A DNA stretch of 64,000 bases, taken from NCBI GenBank assembly GCA_019321725.1, contig CM033110.1, positions 24,421,210-24,485,209 on the forward strand. Reading direction: 5' to 3'. Shown here piece after piece: positions 12,401 to 24,197 of this stretch. The first letter of the stretch is position 1, and each line of letters starts with the position of its first letter. The notes beneath the pieces were generated by a model. That model was not told the DNA's origin. It ran no database searches and saw only the letters and a list, made by a program, of their open reading frames with translations. Origin of the DNA: Paulownia fortunei (lineage: Eukaryota; Streptophyta; Magnoliopsida; Lamiales; Paulowniaceae). The translations under genes were made by a program, and so were the position numbers.

Positions 12401-14615
12401 TAGACCAGAAAAACCAGCACCATGCACTAAGACACAAGTGGTTTTGCTTGAACAATAACAGAAACTATGAGGATGATAAATAGAAATCGTCATGGGATTT
12501 GAGATCATACATACGAAAAAAGTTACCTCTGCAGCGCCAAATGAGTATCCATACATTTCACTAATCCACCCCGTTCCATAGATATCACCAGTGTAATTAG
12601 TAGCCCAATGAGCTCTATCTTCCCGTACTTCTTCAGTTTTGGATAGCCACATGGGTGCCAAAGCTCGAAGATCATCGATATGCATGGCTAAAAGCCCACC
12701 AACCTTGTCACAGAGTTCAGGATGCTTTGTGTGCAGTTTAGCGAGAACATTGTCACATCCAACCAAGTACCTGGCCAAGAAATGCAGTCTTTATGAAATA
12801 TTCTCAAGGGAAATGTTATATGAGAAAGCTGGAAAAGTTTCATTCCTTTAGGAGAATCTTTATAGGTAGAAAATAAACATCCAAAAGGAAAAACAAATAA
12901 ATACACAGCATAACTCTTCATTTAACAGTAATTTTATCTCTTTTGAGCACTGGTGCTTTTTAGATGGAAAAATCAACAATCTAAGACCAATCACGGGCAG
13001 ATAGGCACCACACCACAGTGGAAGTCGTACTTTGCAAAACACCCAGTTGTGTCTGATGGGAAAAGACTACCCAGGAGACATGCAACAGAATTACTGGGGT
13101 ATCACATCCCAAGAGCAAAAGCCAACAAAAGAATGATTGAGAAAATAAGTAGGGGCAACCAAGGCAGAGGTATGTGGAAGGAGAGTTAAAATGAAAAAAG
13201 AAAAATATGTCCCTTACTATGATCTTAACCATTTGGCCTCTAATTTCTATGCACCATCATCTGAAGAGAGTTAAAAACAAAATGTGTCAATGCAAGATGA
13301 CACTCATATACGGTAATCTCTCAAAATTCACAAGTTCTTATCTAACTTTAATTCCCATTGAATAAAAGGATTGAGAACACAGAGTTATTAGTAGGATGAC
13401 TATTATTACCCATAATATGCAGCAACAGGTCTGCCTTTCTCTGCTCCGAGCTCCCATGGTAAGATTGGACCTCGAATGATCATATCCGCATCTAGAATTA
13501 CTATCCAATCAACATTCTCTGCATCTTTGCTATGTTTAAGCCAGTGGACTACACCAGCCGGTTTATTAATTGCAGGATACCTGCCATAACCCAGGAAAAA
13601 TTGTACTAGAAAAGAACTTTTTATTTGAATTTGCAATTCCACAGAAGCATAAGCATATTTAACCAAACAGTGAAGTCAGCAGTAGGAGAAAACTTCTATG
13701 ACAGCAAACAGATGTATGTTCAAAAATGGTAACGTTATCATACAGTCTCTCTCTGGGTTATGTGTAGCTTCAGAAGGTAAAATAGTTAACAAGAAACTTA
13801 ATCAAACGTTGACTGAAGCAATACCTTCACTAATGAAAGTTCACTTCATGAATCTAGAAACAAGAGGCAGTAATAGGAAAAAGAAAAACATAAAAGTGCA
13901 ACCCATTTCTAAAAGTCAGGAATTAAATATCAAATTACTGAAGACCAAAAAATCTGCAATAATAATAAGGCTTGTCAACATTTAACCAGACAGCAACTGA
14001 AGCACCTTCACTAATGAAATTTCATTTCTTCAATCTAGAAACAAGAGGCAATGATAGGAAAAAGAAAAACCCACTTCTTCATGTCAAGAGTCCAATCTCA
14101 AATAAGGAATACAAATAAACCTACAACAATAAGGCTTGCCATGATGGAGAAATAAAATATAAAGTGTCTCTCATTTCTGACACCTTATAGATGAGATGAT
14201 GATTCAATACAGGCGAAATCAAAGAGACGTATATGTATGTATATGTATAATATGCATGGATATTCATTTGCACTCACCAATCACCAGTCTTGGGGTGCCT
14301 ACTCATTGAAGGCACCTCAAATGTTGGCGCCAAGTCCATGCCTTTATAAGTCTTCTTCTCTTCCTCAGTACAACTGAGGAGCCGGGTAATCGGGCCGGGC
14401 TGCTGGGCTTTACGGAAGCTATGCATGAGGCCCACCGTTTGCCAATCGAAGTAATTCTGACACTCCACCGAGAACAGCGTGTGGATCCTATACGGCATAG
14501 TCCCAGCCACCGCCTTATGGGCCGAGTTCTGGGCCCCTCCGCCGCTCATTGACAGGCCGACCAGCACCACCGCCGCCACCAAAAAAGATGCAAATTTTCC
14601 CATTGCCATTGTCAC
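6431..14615 (-). CDS. SERGT1: Peptidyl-serine alpha-galactosyltransferase (SERGT1 type, GT96)
   Basis: Eight exons give an 853-residue protein: 14615-14278, 13580-13410, 12770-12527, 11216-11016, 9999-9524, 7903-7739, 7597-7354 and 7153-6431. All junctions are GT-AG and phase-consistent. The family adds alpha-galactose to serine in Ser-Hyp repeats of extensins and related hydroxyproline-rich wall proteins in the ER/Golgi; the Arabidopsis member is At3g01720 (recalled). The order is signal peptide (about 1-29); first domain with 'RIHTLFSVECQNYFDWQTVG' and DAD at about 143-145; linker; second domain with 'KIHTIFSTEC' and DAD at about 505-507; a Pro/Ser-rich stalk; one membrane helix (about 801-822); and a basic cytosolic tail. 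That is type I topology. Both domains keep the DxD and 'TGDIY..GWISEMYGYSF' blocks. The first ATG could be 14615, 14609 or 14603. Introns hold poly-T tracts and a local duplication. Confidence 0.93.
12171..12192. repeat. Poly-T tract in SERGT1 intron 3
   Basis: A run of about 22 T on the plus strand (poly-A in the transcript sense of the gene), within the intron between exons 12770-12527 and 11216-11016. Confidence 0.8.
13800..14145. repeat. ~180-bp diverged tandem duplication in SERGT1 intron 1
   Basis: Blocks 'actgaagca..accttcacta' , 'atctagaaacaagaggca' and 'taggaaaaagaaaaac' occur near 13810-13890 and again near 13993-14070. The pair 'aataaggcttg(t/c)ca' near 13965 and near 14129 closes each unit. 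The spacing is about 175-180 bp with moderate divergence. Confidence 0.65.
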
Positions 14616-15236
14616 ATAGCCAAGAAATGAAATGGGCTCTCTCTAAAAAGATCTGAAATGTGACACTTTCTAAAAGTCAGCATTCTCTTTGATCATTTTC
14701 TTTTCCATTCAATTTGATGCCAGAGATGCAAGATCGTGGTGAAAGAAAGTGGGTTAAAAAAAGATCCAATTTCCCACTGATGACCTGTAATCTAACTGAT
14801 GCTTTCTTTAAATCTACATAAATATTTTAGTCTGAAATGTGCATATTTAATCGGGCAAAATTACTTTGGGATTTTCGTTTTTTTTTTCACACAGTTCAAT
14901 GTGAATTCTTTTTTTTTTCTTTTTGAAGTGCTGCCTATTTTGTTGCTTGGGAGTGTGATCCAGGTTTGCTGACAGAGTCAAAGAGGCAGGGGCCAACATA
15001 ATTGAGTTGACTTACTAAAACGACGTCGTGGCAGCGATTTTCCTTTATCCTTGTCTTTTTGCATTTAATAATTTCAATTAATTCAGCTAAAAAGTTTATC
15101 TTAAGAAGTCATGCAGCATTTATCTACATGCTAGTCTGAGATATTTTTTCATATTAATTGTTATTTTGGCGAATCGTCCATAATGATAGTATGTGAATTT
15201 TGATAAAAGTGTGAATTGTGAGGACTAACCTATTTT

Positions 15237-15368
15237 ATTGGGATTGGATAACAATTACTATATAAATCGAGTATTTATTTATTGGAATTGAGTAATAAAT
15301 ATTATTCAAATTGAGCATTTATTTATTGGGAACAGGTAACAATTGCTGTTCAAATCGAGCATTTCACA
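15237..15368. repeat. Three tandem 44-bp units
   Basis: Three contiguous 44-bp copies at 15237-15280, 15281-15324 and 15325-15368. Each begins ATTGG, carries a '(g)gtaacaatt' or 'taataaat' centre, and ends 'aa(a)tcgag(t/c)attt' plus 'attt' or 'caca'. Units 1 and 3 are closer to each other than to unit 2. Confidence 0.75.
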
Positions 15369-16208
15369 TTAATAAAAGATTCGTATAATTAATAATCTAA
15401 GGAGATTAATAAGTTAGTTGTCTATTCCCTATCTTCATTCGGAAAAATTAAAAAGAAATCATGTGTTGAGATTCATAATTAATGTACTCGAAATGAAAAT
15501 TTATGTTAAATAGCTTAACACATTAAGTATTTAAAATATATTAAAAACGTTATTTACTATGCATGTTTACATGCTAAGTTTGATTCACGTATATTGCCAA
15601 AGAATAAGAGTAGACTGTAAAAGGGAGATTTAATTTGAGTGACTTATTTATAAAGACTAGGAAAAATAAAAAGTGAGATCATTTCATAGAAAAAACATTT
15701 ATCTGAAGAATAGAATAAAAGTCTGTTATCAAGAAATTATTGACACGATTTCATAATGAACAGCATAAAGTCGCATATTTAAGGTAGTACTGGATAAAAA
15801 TACTCTGCATTATCATCTTGATGTGATATTATAAAGAGGTTAGGCGAAACCTGGACTTTCCTTCACCTATGTCATAGACTCAAAGTTTCAGTGTTGGCAA
15901 TAAATGAATAATTAATAACCTAACCTAGTTATTAAATTTGCTTAATTAACTTGCAAATTTTAAGTTGACATTTATTTCCACACCTGTAAACCAATATTTT
16001 TGTTGTTTTTTATATGCTTGATTACTTGAACCAAAATTTAGACATAATTACACTAGGATGTACAGAGATAATAATAATTAACAAAACCAGAGATGCAGAT
16101 TTGATACAAGAACAGAACAACTACAGGAATTCAATCCGGCCGTTATTCCAATTTGATGTTGCACTTATAGATACACCGACATATACACGATAAATGAATA
16201 AAATATTT

Positions 16209-16353
16209 TTTAAATATATATTTATTATAAATAAATCATATATACTTAACATATATTTGTGAAATACATTACGATAAATAAATAATATATTTTCCTAAAT
16301 ATATATTATTTATCGTAATACATAAATCATGTACTCTTAATGTGAATATGTGA
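16209..16353. repeat. AT-rich inverted repeat with flanking direct repeat
   Basis: An inverted repeat pairs 'attacgataaata' near 16268 with 'tatttatcgtaat' near 16307-16319, leaving a short loop of about 15-20 bases; one arm has a four-base insertion. In addition, about 16209-16262 ('taaatatata' to 'tttgtgaa') and about 16290-16353 ('taaatatata' to 'tatgtgaa') align as direct copies. Confidence 0.6.
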
Positions 16354-17245
16354 ATCTATAAAGTACAATTAAAAATGCGACACCTAATTGGAATAAAAAA
16401 TCCAAAATGACAAAAATTATATTGTCATTTACCTACTTTCCCTCCAGGACATGAAAACTTCTGAAATCAGCATTTTGAAGAATGAATAAGCAGCTTAAAC
16501 ATCCAGCTCTTTAACAGAAACAAATGAACATTAAATCTCTGTGCTCATAAATGGTCTCAGAAAGTCTTCTCCTCCAAAAGTTCCAGCATTTACTGAACAA
16601 ATGTGTTAAAGATGATTTGGATTTTCTCTATTGAATGGAGAGATATGTTACATCCTTTGCGTATTGAGACATCATCCAAGGTGGACTAAAAACTGTCTAC
16701 CTAGATAAATGTTAAGTATATAGCAAAGGGGGTCTGAATCTGTTTAAAATAAGTGATATTCGCCCCAAATAATATATTATGTGCACATCATAAATATATT
16801 ACATATTAAAGAACATTGATTATAGTAAGCAACATCCTTGACATATTGAAATTGTTGCCTTCATCATAAGATCTGTTCTTAGAGATAAATAATCAAATAT
16901 CCACATTAAATGTTTAAAATGTATAGTAACGACTATGGCAGTATCAGCACGAAGACTATTAGAGATCGGTCTTATTATTTATTGCACCAAGAAATATAGA
17001 TGATAAATGTAAAGAACTAGATTGAGGAAATACTTCTAAGAAGTCGACAAGCTAATTTTTTTTTTTTGTAAAAATATTTAAATGCAATTGTATATCAATT
17101 GGTTTCCAAAAGACAACTTGAAAATGAACGAAGGAAATAACTCTTAATCCACCTTTGGTAACAAAAGAGGTCGTTCATGACATGTATCATGTGAACTATA
17201 ATATGTCAAGTAATCTAGAGTGTCAAAGCAACCCTATTTCTTGAA

Positions 17246-17373
17246 GACTACAACGTTACTTCTGCAGTGGTGGATCCGACTGAGTCCATGTTTCTTTAGA
17301 GTTCTTGATGACTACAACGTTACTTCTTTCGTGGTGGATCCCGGCTGAGTCCATGTTTCTGTAGAGTTCTGAT
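17246..17373. repeat. 64-bp tandem duplication of the 3' end of the DUF971 coding exon
   Basis: Copy B (17310-17373) contains the last codons and stop of the gene; copy A (17246-17309) lies immediately downstream in transcript sense, in the 3' UTR. Both share 'gactacaacgttacttct', 'gtggtggatcc' and 'ctgagtccatgtttct'. Copy A has lost one base and carries substitutions. Confidence 0.85.
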
Positions 17374-19183
17374 GTAATTTCTCATGAGAGGGAACTTATT
17401 GCTCCCAAGATGATAAAAGTAATCCCATGTAAAGATGCCCGTTTTATGCAAGTCATCAAAAAGTAATCTACATCAATCAGGAATAATAAAGTCATGAGTA
17501 ATCAATAGGGAACTCTTCTAGCACGTGACTTCTTTATATTCATGAACTATAGTACCTTACCCCATAGTTTCCCACAGGTTCTGCAGACATGATTCCCACA
17601 TAACGCCTCCCAGATATAACCTGATCCAGGCTCAAGTTATCCTCATAACATTGAAATGGAAAAGCAGCAAAAGGCCAAAATGTTCCAATTTCAGACGTCT
17701 ATGATTCCTCAAAAAAGAGAATTCTTCCACAACATTCAAAAGTTATTCTATAAACAGAAATTTGGTCCCTCCAAATCCAAGGCAACCAACCATTATAAGT
17801 TTTTGGTTTATACGCTCGATAGCACTCATAATGATGAAAGTTGAAAATAAAGCAGTGCTCATCCAGTTACCTTTTCTCCTCCAATTGATCTAATCTTACT
17901 GTCAACTGCCGGGCTATGTATTCTCAAGTATTCAGCTGACAGATTATATGCACTGCCATTGTCAAACTCCACCTCTACCTGAAAGAAGATTCACAACACA
18001 GTAAAGACATAACGACATTATCATCGATACAAGAGCTATGACTCAAACTATTAACTTGAGCTGTACTTCTTTAAGTAGCAAGTATCATTAATTTCCTTTT
18101 GCAATATGAAATGAATGTCAAAATATAGAAATGTCAGTAGGAAATGTTTTATGAGTGTGAGAAGCAATTTCGAGACTTCTATACACCATAAATCACATTC
18201 ACTATTACAAAAGAATAACAAGGAGTATAGGACACCCTTTGAGCCCATACAAATTACAGTCTGCAAGCATGATAATCTTAGCACCGAACAATTAAAGATG
18301 ATAACTGATATTTTTAGCTCTCAACAGACTGATAACTTCTAATGCCACCATGTACTGGATTCACGCATTTAGTCCAATCAGACAGTAGAACTATGAACAA
18401 GATTCACTTATTAGAACCAAAATGCACATTCTATGCTCCATGGAAAAAAATTAGCAACATTTAACCAAAAGAAATGTGTGAAGAGGTTCAGATTCAATAA
18501 ATGATTATCACAAACAAGTAACTGTTCGGTGACAAAGTATTTGTCATTATATCCACATGTACTGTACAACTATCCTATCAGCACCTTGCAAAATAGATAC
18601 AATCACACAATTTGGATGAGTTTCAAGATAAGAGAGTATTAGGCATTATTTCGCTTTAAGAAAAACATGAATCCAGAATATAGGAAACTCCCAATGCTCA
18701 TATCTGGAACAAATATGTGATACTTGATACACACATTTGTGAAAACTTCTCATTAATGCTATCTCAATAGTCGACCATTCCATCATAATCAAGCAAAAGA
18801 CATCCTTCGTGCTTCTTCAATTTGATCCACAATCATTAAGTTAATTTCAATTGGCAAAATCCCCACATTACAGCTACGTATGCTTAAATGAATTCTTCTC
18901 TTAAAAAACCTTCAACTTCCACATAAAATTCCTCAACATATCCTTTAAAGGACTTAAATTCCAATTCACACAAAACAAAAATGTAATTTTTCTGATTTAT
19001 TCTAAAAGAAGGTAGCCTAAAGCCTTCAACCAGCAAGCAAATAGCTAAAAATAATATTAATAATTAAGAAGCGGAGATATTACAGCTTACATTTTTGGGA
19101 GCGTGAAGAGAAAATTTGGTGAGCCGAGGACACTCAACAACCGTCTGTACGCTTCGAATCGCACTCTCTAATGTCCTCCTCAT
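17320..19183 (-). CDS. DUF971 (GBBH-like N-terminal domain) protein
   Basis: Four exons, 19183-19091, 17978-17871, 17620-17556 and 17467-17320, give a 137-residue protein. Reading: MRRTLESAIRSVQTVVECPR, then 'VEVEFDNGSAYNLSAEYLRI', 'SPAVDSKIRSIGGEK', 'VISGRRYVGIMSAEPVGNYG', 'VRLLFDDLHKTGIFTWDYF' and 'LSRDPPRKK'. This is a complete DUF971 domain, also called gamma-butyrobetaine hydroxylase-like N-terminal domain, which in plants and bacteria often stands alone. Its biochemical role is not settled; no oxygenase domain is attached here. The short N-terminal extension with several Arg could be an organelle-targeting start, but that is inference. The exon 3 donor is AG|GTACTA rather than the nearer GG|GTAAGG, because only it restores V-R-L. 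Three TGGGCY elements lie upstream. Confidence 0.88.
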
Positions 19184-20190
19184 CCCTTCCCCTCCCTCTC
19201 TCGCTCTCTCTCTCTCTCCAGTTCTCTTGAAATGGGCTTTGTGAAGGGAGACCCAGTGGTCGGACTTTCAAATGTTATGGGCCGAAAAGCCAATTTTAAA
19301 GCCATGTTTTGGGCCGCAGATGAGTCTAAGTTCGGCTTCCTAAAGATGTCCAAGAGGGCTATCAATGGGTCTATTCGGGTAGGATTTATTCGAACCTGAG
19401 TTCACCCAATCAAAATCTGTATCTATATCCGGAGCCAAATTCGTCGGGCTCCGTATCCAGCTATTGTATGTTATTGAGATCCAGATCAGGAAAACTACAC
19501 ATAAAACTTTTATTTTAATTATAGTTTCTTTTAATCTTGTATTACAAATGATACATTAGCAACTTCAAACATAAAAAATAACATAGTATTATGAATAATT
19601 TATCAATATTCAGAATTGAACTCAAATCAAATTTGAAGTAAGATCCAACCACATATATTTAATTATAGGATTTGATTCCAAATGTATAATACCATAATAC
19701 GCCCTCCAATATACTCCTAATTGTTTTTCATCAGAAACCCCATGAACGAAAGCTTAGAATTCGTCAAATAATGGCATTGAAGATAAAAATTACCCAGTGG
19801 AAACTTCATTTTTCATATACTCTGCATGTATGTTAACCTTATTGCCATATATGCACAAAAATGCAAGATAAAACTTGAAAGGAAAGCAGAAAAAAAAAAT
19901 AAAAAAATCGGAGAACAATAAAAGCAAGATTCAAGCAATTGCCAACTACCACTCAACTATCTTTTTGTTGTGGCTTCCATTGGAAACAAGAAGCTTTTCC
20001 GCCTTTTTTAACAAAATGGCAGTTGAAAATTTGTCAATCCTCACTATGAACGCGCAGCTTAACCCAAAAGGGTCGGGAAAGTGGAGATTATTTACAACCA
20101 TATTACATCAAAGTGGAGATTATTTACAACGATACTGCGATGTAATAGAGACGCTATTACTTCTGGCACCATCAGGGGCGTACAGGTCCA
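19184..20190. other. Intergenic: DUF971 promoter and RsgA 3' flank
   Basis: No gene seen. It contains the site II cluster, AT-rich spacer, and the probable 3' UTR of the GTPase gene near 20190. A 21-bp motif 'aagtggagattatttacaac' is present twice around 20079 and 20110, with a 31-bp period. Confidence 0.55.
19233..19315 (+). promoter_or_regulatory. Cluster of three TGGGCY (site II) elements upstream of the DUF971 gene
   Basis: TGGGCT at 19233-19238 and TGGGCC at 19278-19283 and 19310-19315 sit about 50-130 bp upstream of the ATG at 19183. Site II elements (TGGGCC/T) are bound by TCP factors and are enriched in promoters of ribosomal, mitochondrial and growth genes. Function here is inferred from position only. 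A CT/GA-rich tract (about 19184-19220) lies between them and the start codon, as in many plant 5' UTRs. Confidence 0.5.
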
Positions 20191-23100
20191 CTATTGATTT
20201 TCTTCTCTCATTGCCCTGAGAATGGGATCTTCGCTATCGAATATTTCGTCGTCATCATCAAGTTCATCCAACTCATCTAGTATAGACTGGTTCACCTTCT
20301 TGCGAGATTGTCTCCTGTGCTTCTTTGGTTCCAATCTCGGTTCAGCATGCTTGACACCCAGTTCTCCAACCTTGAGCCTAATCCAAATTTCATTCCAGAA
20401 ATGAGAACCAGAAATGTCTATAAGTAATTTAGGGGAAACAATGCGGGGAGTCATTGAAAAAAAAATGGAAAAAGAAAATCTCTTTCTTTTGGTAACTTGA
20501 ATCAAGCAGTGATAAATGCACTGTGAATATTTTCAAACTCAACATACCTCACATCACTCTCTCTTTTAGTTCCAACTGTCCTAAGCTGAAACTGCTCTCT
20601 AATCTTAATCTCATCAAGCAGTTGAAGATAGTATGCATATCTTTCCCAATCCCCTTTCACAAGGCACCCTGGTTCACCTAGATGTACGCAATCACTGAAT
20701 GAGCATTTTCCAGGTCCATTGTCTTTCAACATTTTCCGGATCTGAAAAGAAAATTATTCAATCATCAGTTCGAATTGAAAATAGATACAGAGGTCAATTG
20801 TCCAATAGATTTATAGAATTAAGACAAGAAAAGAAGCATCAATAGCATAAACCTCTGGAAAATATTGCGCAAGTGATTGCTTTGTTACTTTCATCAAACT
20901 AGGCTGGTTAAATCCTGGGGTGTCAGCAAGATATCCTCCTCCAGACAATGGAAGCAATGACACATTTCGAGTAGTGTGCTTTCCTCTTCCACTCCTCGTT
21001 GACACTTCCCCAACACGCTGCTCTTCAAACCATTTGCTGCCTAGAATCTGAACAAGTTGTTCACGGAAGGGGAAAATTCATTAAAAAGTTAGCAGACATG
21101 GATTTATAAGAATAAGCAAAACGCAGAACGCAATGTAGATATAACAAAGGGTAAACCTACAGGTTCAAACCAATTATCATCTTCAGTAGCCCCAACAACA
21201 CTTTTATTGCCTCTTAACGCATTTATCAAACTTGATTTACCAACACCGCTGGGACCAACAATTACGGATGTCTGGTCTCTCAGAATGAATTGCAGCGTAT
21301 CCAGTCCTTGTTTGGTATCAACACTACAAAGAACTGGTTCATAGCCCCAACCACGAAGCCGAAATTTCCACTCCACCAGTGTCTTCAGAAGTCAATTTTT
21401 ACCAGAAAGTCAATAACGTGATTACAAGGAAACAAATCAGCATTACAATACAAGAAACAAGGCGTACTTTGAGTATATACATAAAACAATATAAGAGATT
21501 ATATGTACAAAGCTAGACTGATGTGTCGGTCAGATCATTATGTATAGCAGTATTCTGTTAAGCATGTACTGCAGTAAAAAGGCAAACAATTGTGTAAGCA
21601 GTCGAATGTGCAAAACTGAACAAGCCAAAAGCATTCAACAAAAGGTGTCACCATATGAAAGCCTTGGTAGACTCAAAATTACTAGAAAGCATCAGCATAT
21701 ACAGCATTACTAGGACATAGACTGATAGCAAAAATGCATAAAATGAAGCATATCAGATAAATAAATAAAACAACTAAAAGCAGACAAACTTCTAAACTAT
21801 TCGAAAGAAATATGATATGTTAAAGAACCACATATTCTCATATTTGCTTCCACTAGCAAATCAAATGGAAAATATTACAATTTAACAAAAACAATGCATC
21901 ATAGAGAGTTATACACAATTGAAATTCAACCATGAGTATTTTTAGATGCTACCAATACTCTGTCAAGTAATACTAAACATCCACCAATGACTCAAATAAA
22001 ACTCTTCAAACAGATGGCATTAAACATCATTAGCATGACGGCTATCCAAATATCATGTTCAACTAATGTATACTGTAGAGTTTGAAGACATGCCCAGCAA
22101 TAACACATCATGCTCAAGTCTTAATTAAGTATGTTGTTCTTAAGTTCATCAAAACCACTTTCCCAAATGCTAAAACATATTTTATTTATATTCCTGGATA
22201 CACCATTAAAAAGAAAAGTAAAAATTAACTAGGTAAATACACCTTCCAAATAACTAACCAGAAATCCTAAATTCATGAACAGTGAAAGTGGAGATTAAAA
22301 ACAACATAAAATAGTGTGCATTAATCAATTAAGCAACACATACATCCTAATATAATCCAAAAGACCTAATCAAATCCTGAAAGGAAATAACTCAATACCG
22401 AATATGAATTAAACTGGCGGCTTGCGACTATTTAAGAAAAACATTGGAAATTGGAACGTCATACTCTTCATAAAAGAAGAACAAGTGCTACTTAATTAAT
22501 TAAGAAATGCACCTATTTTCAACTAAACACTTTAAACCAGTTCTGAAAGGATATGCCTAATATGTCTAAAGTCTAAACTCTCAAGTAAGAATTAAGTAAA
22601 AAAAATAATAATAAGCAACTCAAGCATTGCAATTGCAATTTCATACCGTTCCTTCAACGAGCTCTGTTTTATTTAACGCAAGAGTGAGTGGAATTCCAGT
22701 AGATTCAGCCTCCACAAGGAACCTAGTAAGCATAAACGGCTCAATTTTCGGCTGCTCCAATGAAAAAAGCACCAGCAAATGATCCACATTCGCCACTGGA
22801 GGATCCAAAATCTCACTCTTCCGCTGAAACACATTCTCAATCATTCCTCTCCTATCCACCCAGTCAATCGACCCTACCAGAACCTTATCCCCCACAAGCA
22901 CGCGCCTCTTTATTTTCTTCAAGACAGCCTTCACCACACACAGCAGTTCCACTCCCAAGCTTCCAGAATCTTCCGGTTGCGAAGCTGAATTCACTACTAC
23001 GCGCATGAAATTGGCTTGCGAGGAGGCGACGGTGCCGATTGCCTGATTTTCTGTGAGCGGAGGCTTGTCGTCGGGGGAAAGGAGTGGAGAAAGAGAGGAG

Positions 23101-23300
23101 AACTGTTTCTTGAAGGTTTCTCGAGCTTTGAGTAGATTTTTCTGAGGTTGCTGCTGCTGGTGTTGTTGCTGCCTTCTGACATTGATAGGGTTTTGGTGGT
23201 GGCGAGCAGCGGCGGAGATGAAGCGTTGCGAGCGGAGAAAAGCGGTGGAGAGGAACGGCGGTAGTTTTGGGCGTAGGATTGAAATTGAAGCGATGGTCAT
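20191..23300 (-). CDS. RsgA/YjeQ-type circularly permuted GTPase, organellar
   Basis: Five exons, 23300-22647, 21382-21161, 21047-20853, 20741-20548 and 20377-20191, encode 483 residues. RsgA proteins help mature the small ribosomal subunit. The permuted motif order is visible: NKTE (G4) at about 210-213, GPSGVGKSS (G1/P-loop) at 261-269, and DTPG (G3) at 334-337, preceded by 'TRSGRGKHTT' (switch I). A zinc-knuckle motif 'CSFSDCVHLGEPGC' follows (C370, C375, H377, C383). The OB-fold region precedes the GTPase. The first about 60 residues are Arg/Gln-rich with a Q-stretch and lack acidic residues, fitting an organellar transit peptide. The C-terminal extension (KKHRRQSRKK then an acidic run) is plant-type. 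The closest Arabidopsis gene I recall is At1g67440 (EMB1688). Intron 1 is about 1.26 kb and featureless. Confidence 0.92.
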
Positions 23301-24129
23301 TGTAAATGCACGAAGAAAACAGAAAAAATTGACGGATATTTCTCAGTAGAGAGAAAGCGGCCAGAGGGTGTGCGACTCAGGGTAAAAGTAACGCATCGAT
23401 TTGAGAGATGGAAATACTGCTACCAGTAACCGCTTAGAAAACAGATTCTCAACAAATCATCTTCTGGAATACTCGCGAGGACAGCCATTATCACTCTAAG
23501 CAAGCTGATTATAAAAATCGTTCTTATAACAATTTAAAAATTAAAATAACAACCCCACCTCACAAATTAAGGTGGTGGCGATTTGAAAGTAAGAAAATCG
23601 AATTCACATATTATATAAATTTTCTATAATTAAATATTTTGTATAAAATGGAATAAAAAGGGTGTTGCACAAAAAAATAAAAGTAAAAAAAAAAAAATTA
23701 ACTAAAAGTGCTTGGTATGTATGAATAGAAGATGAGCTATTACTAAATTTTTGAATCTTCATTTATGCTTTTTACTATTCCTTGTTAAGCTTATATTTTT
23801 TATTGGCATTATTTTACAAAATAAAATCTGCAAAATTTGATAAGTATCTAAGTTGGTAAAATGCACTTTCGATATTGAAATTGAAATTATAAATCTTTGA
23901 CGTGTTCTATGAAAATTGTCTTGCAGCTTCGTGGGATTACAAATATCAAGAAGTATATACTTGATGAACTTACTATTCCATTTTGATAGCCGATTTTTTA
24001 AGGAACTTTCCAAAGAGGATTGCATGCAAATTTACTACATAAAATAGAAGTTTCGATTCTTGAGGGATTAGATTAAAAAAATGCCATATATTTATGATTT
24101 TAGATTCCATGTTTTAATTAAATATGAAT

Positions 24130-24134
<5 letters not shown>

Positions 24135-24194
<60 letters not shown>
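24135..24194. repeat. (TA)n-(GA)n compound microsatellite
   Basis: About 13 TA units (24135-24160) pass directly into about 17 GA units (24160-24194). Confidence 0.9.

Positions 24195-24197
<3 letters not shown>

Larger units (their letters stand above)
14616..17319. other. Intergenic between SERGT1 promoter and DUF971 3' end
   Basis: AT-rich DNA without a supported gene. 14616-15100 is the likely 5' UTR and promoter of SERGT1. It then holds a three-copy 44-bp tandem repeat (15237-15368), an AT-rich inverted and direct repeat cluster (about 16209-16353), and the duplicated tail of the DUF971 coding exon (17246-17309). Confidence 0.6.

Noticed and set aside
22647..23300. Antisense ORFs (22760-23008, 22779-22988) over RsgA exon 1
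   Set aside because: Shadows of the GTPase exon, whose motif order and splice phases are clear.
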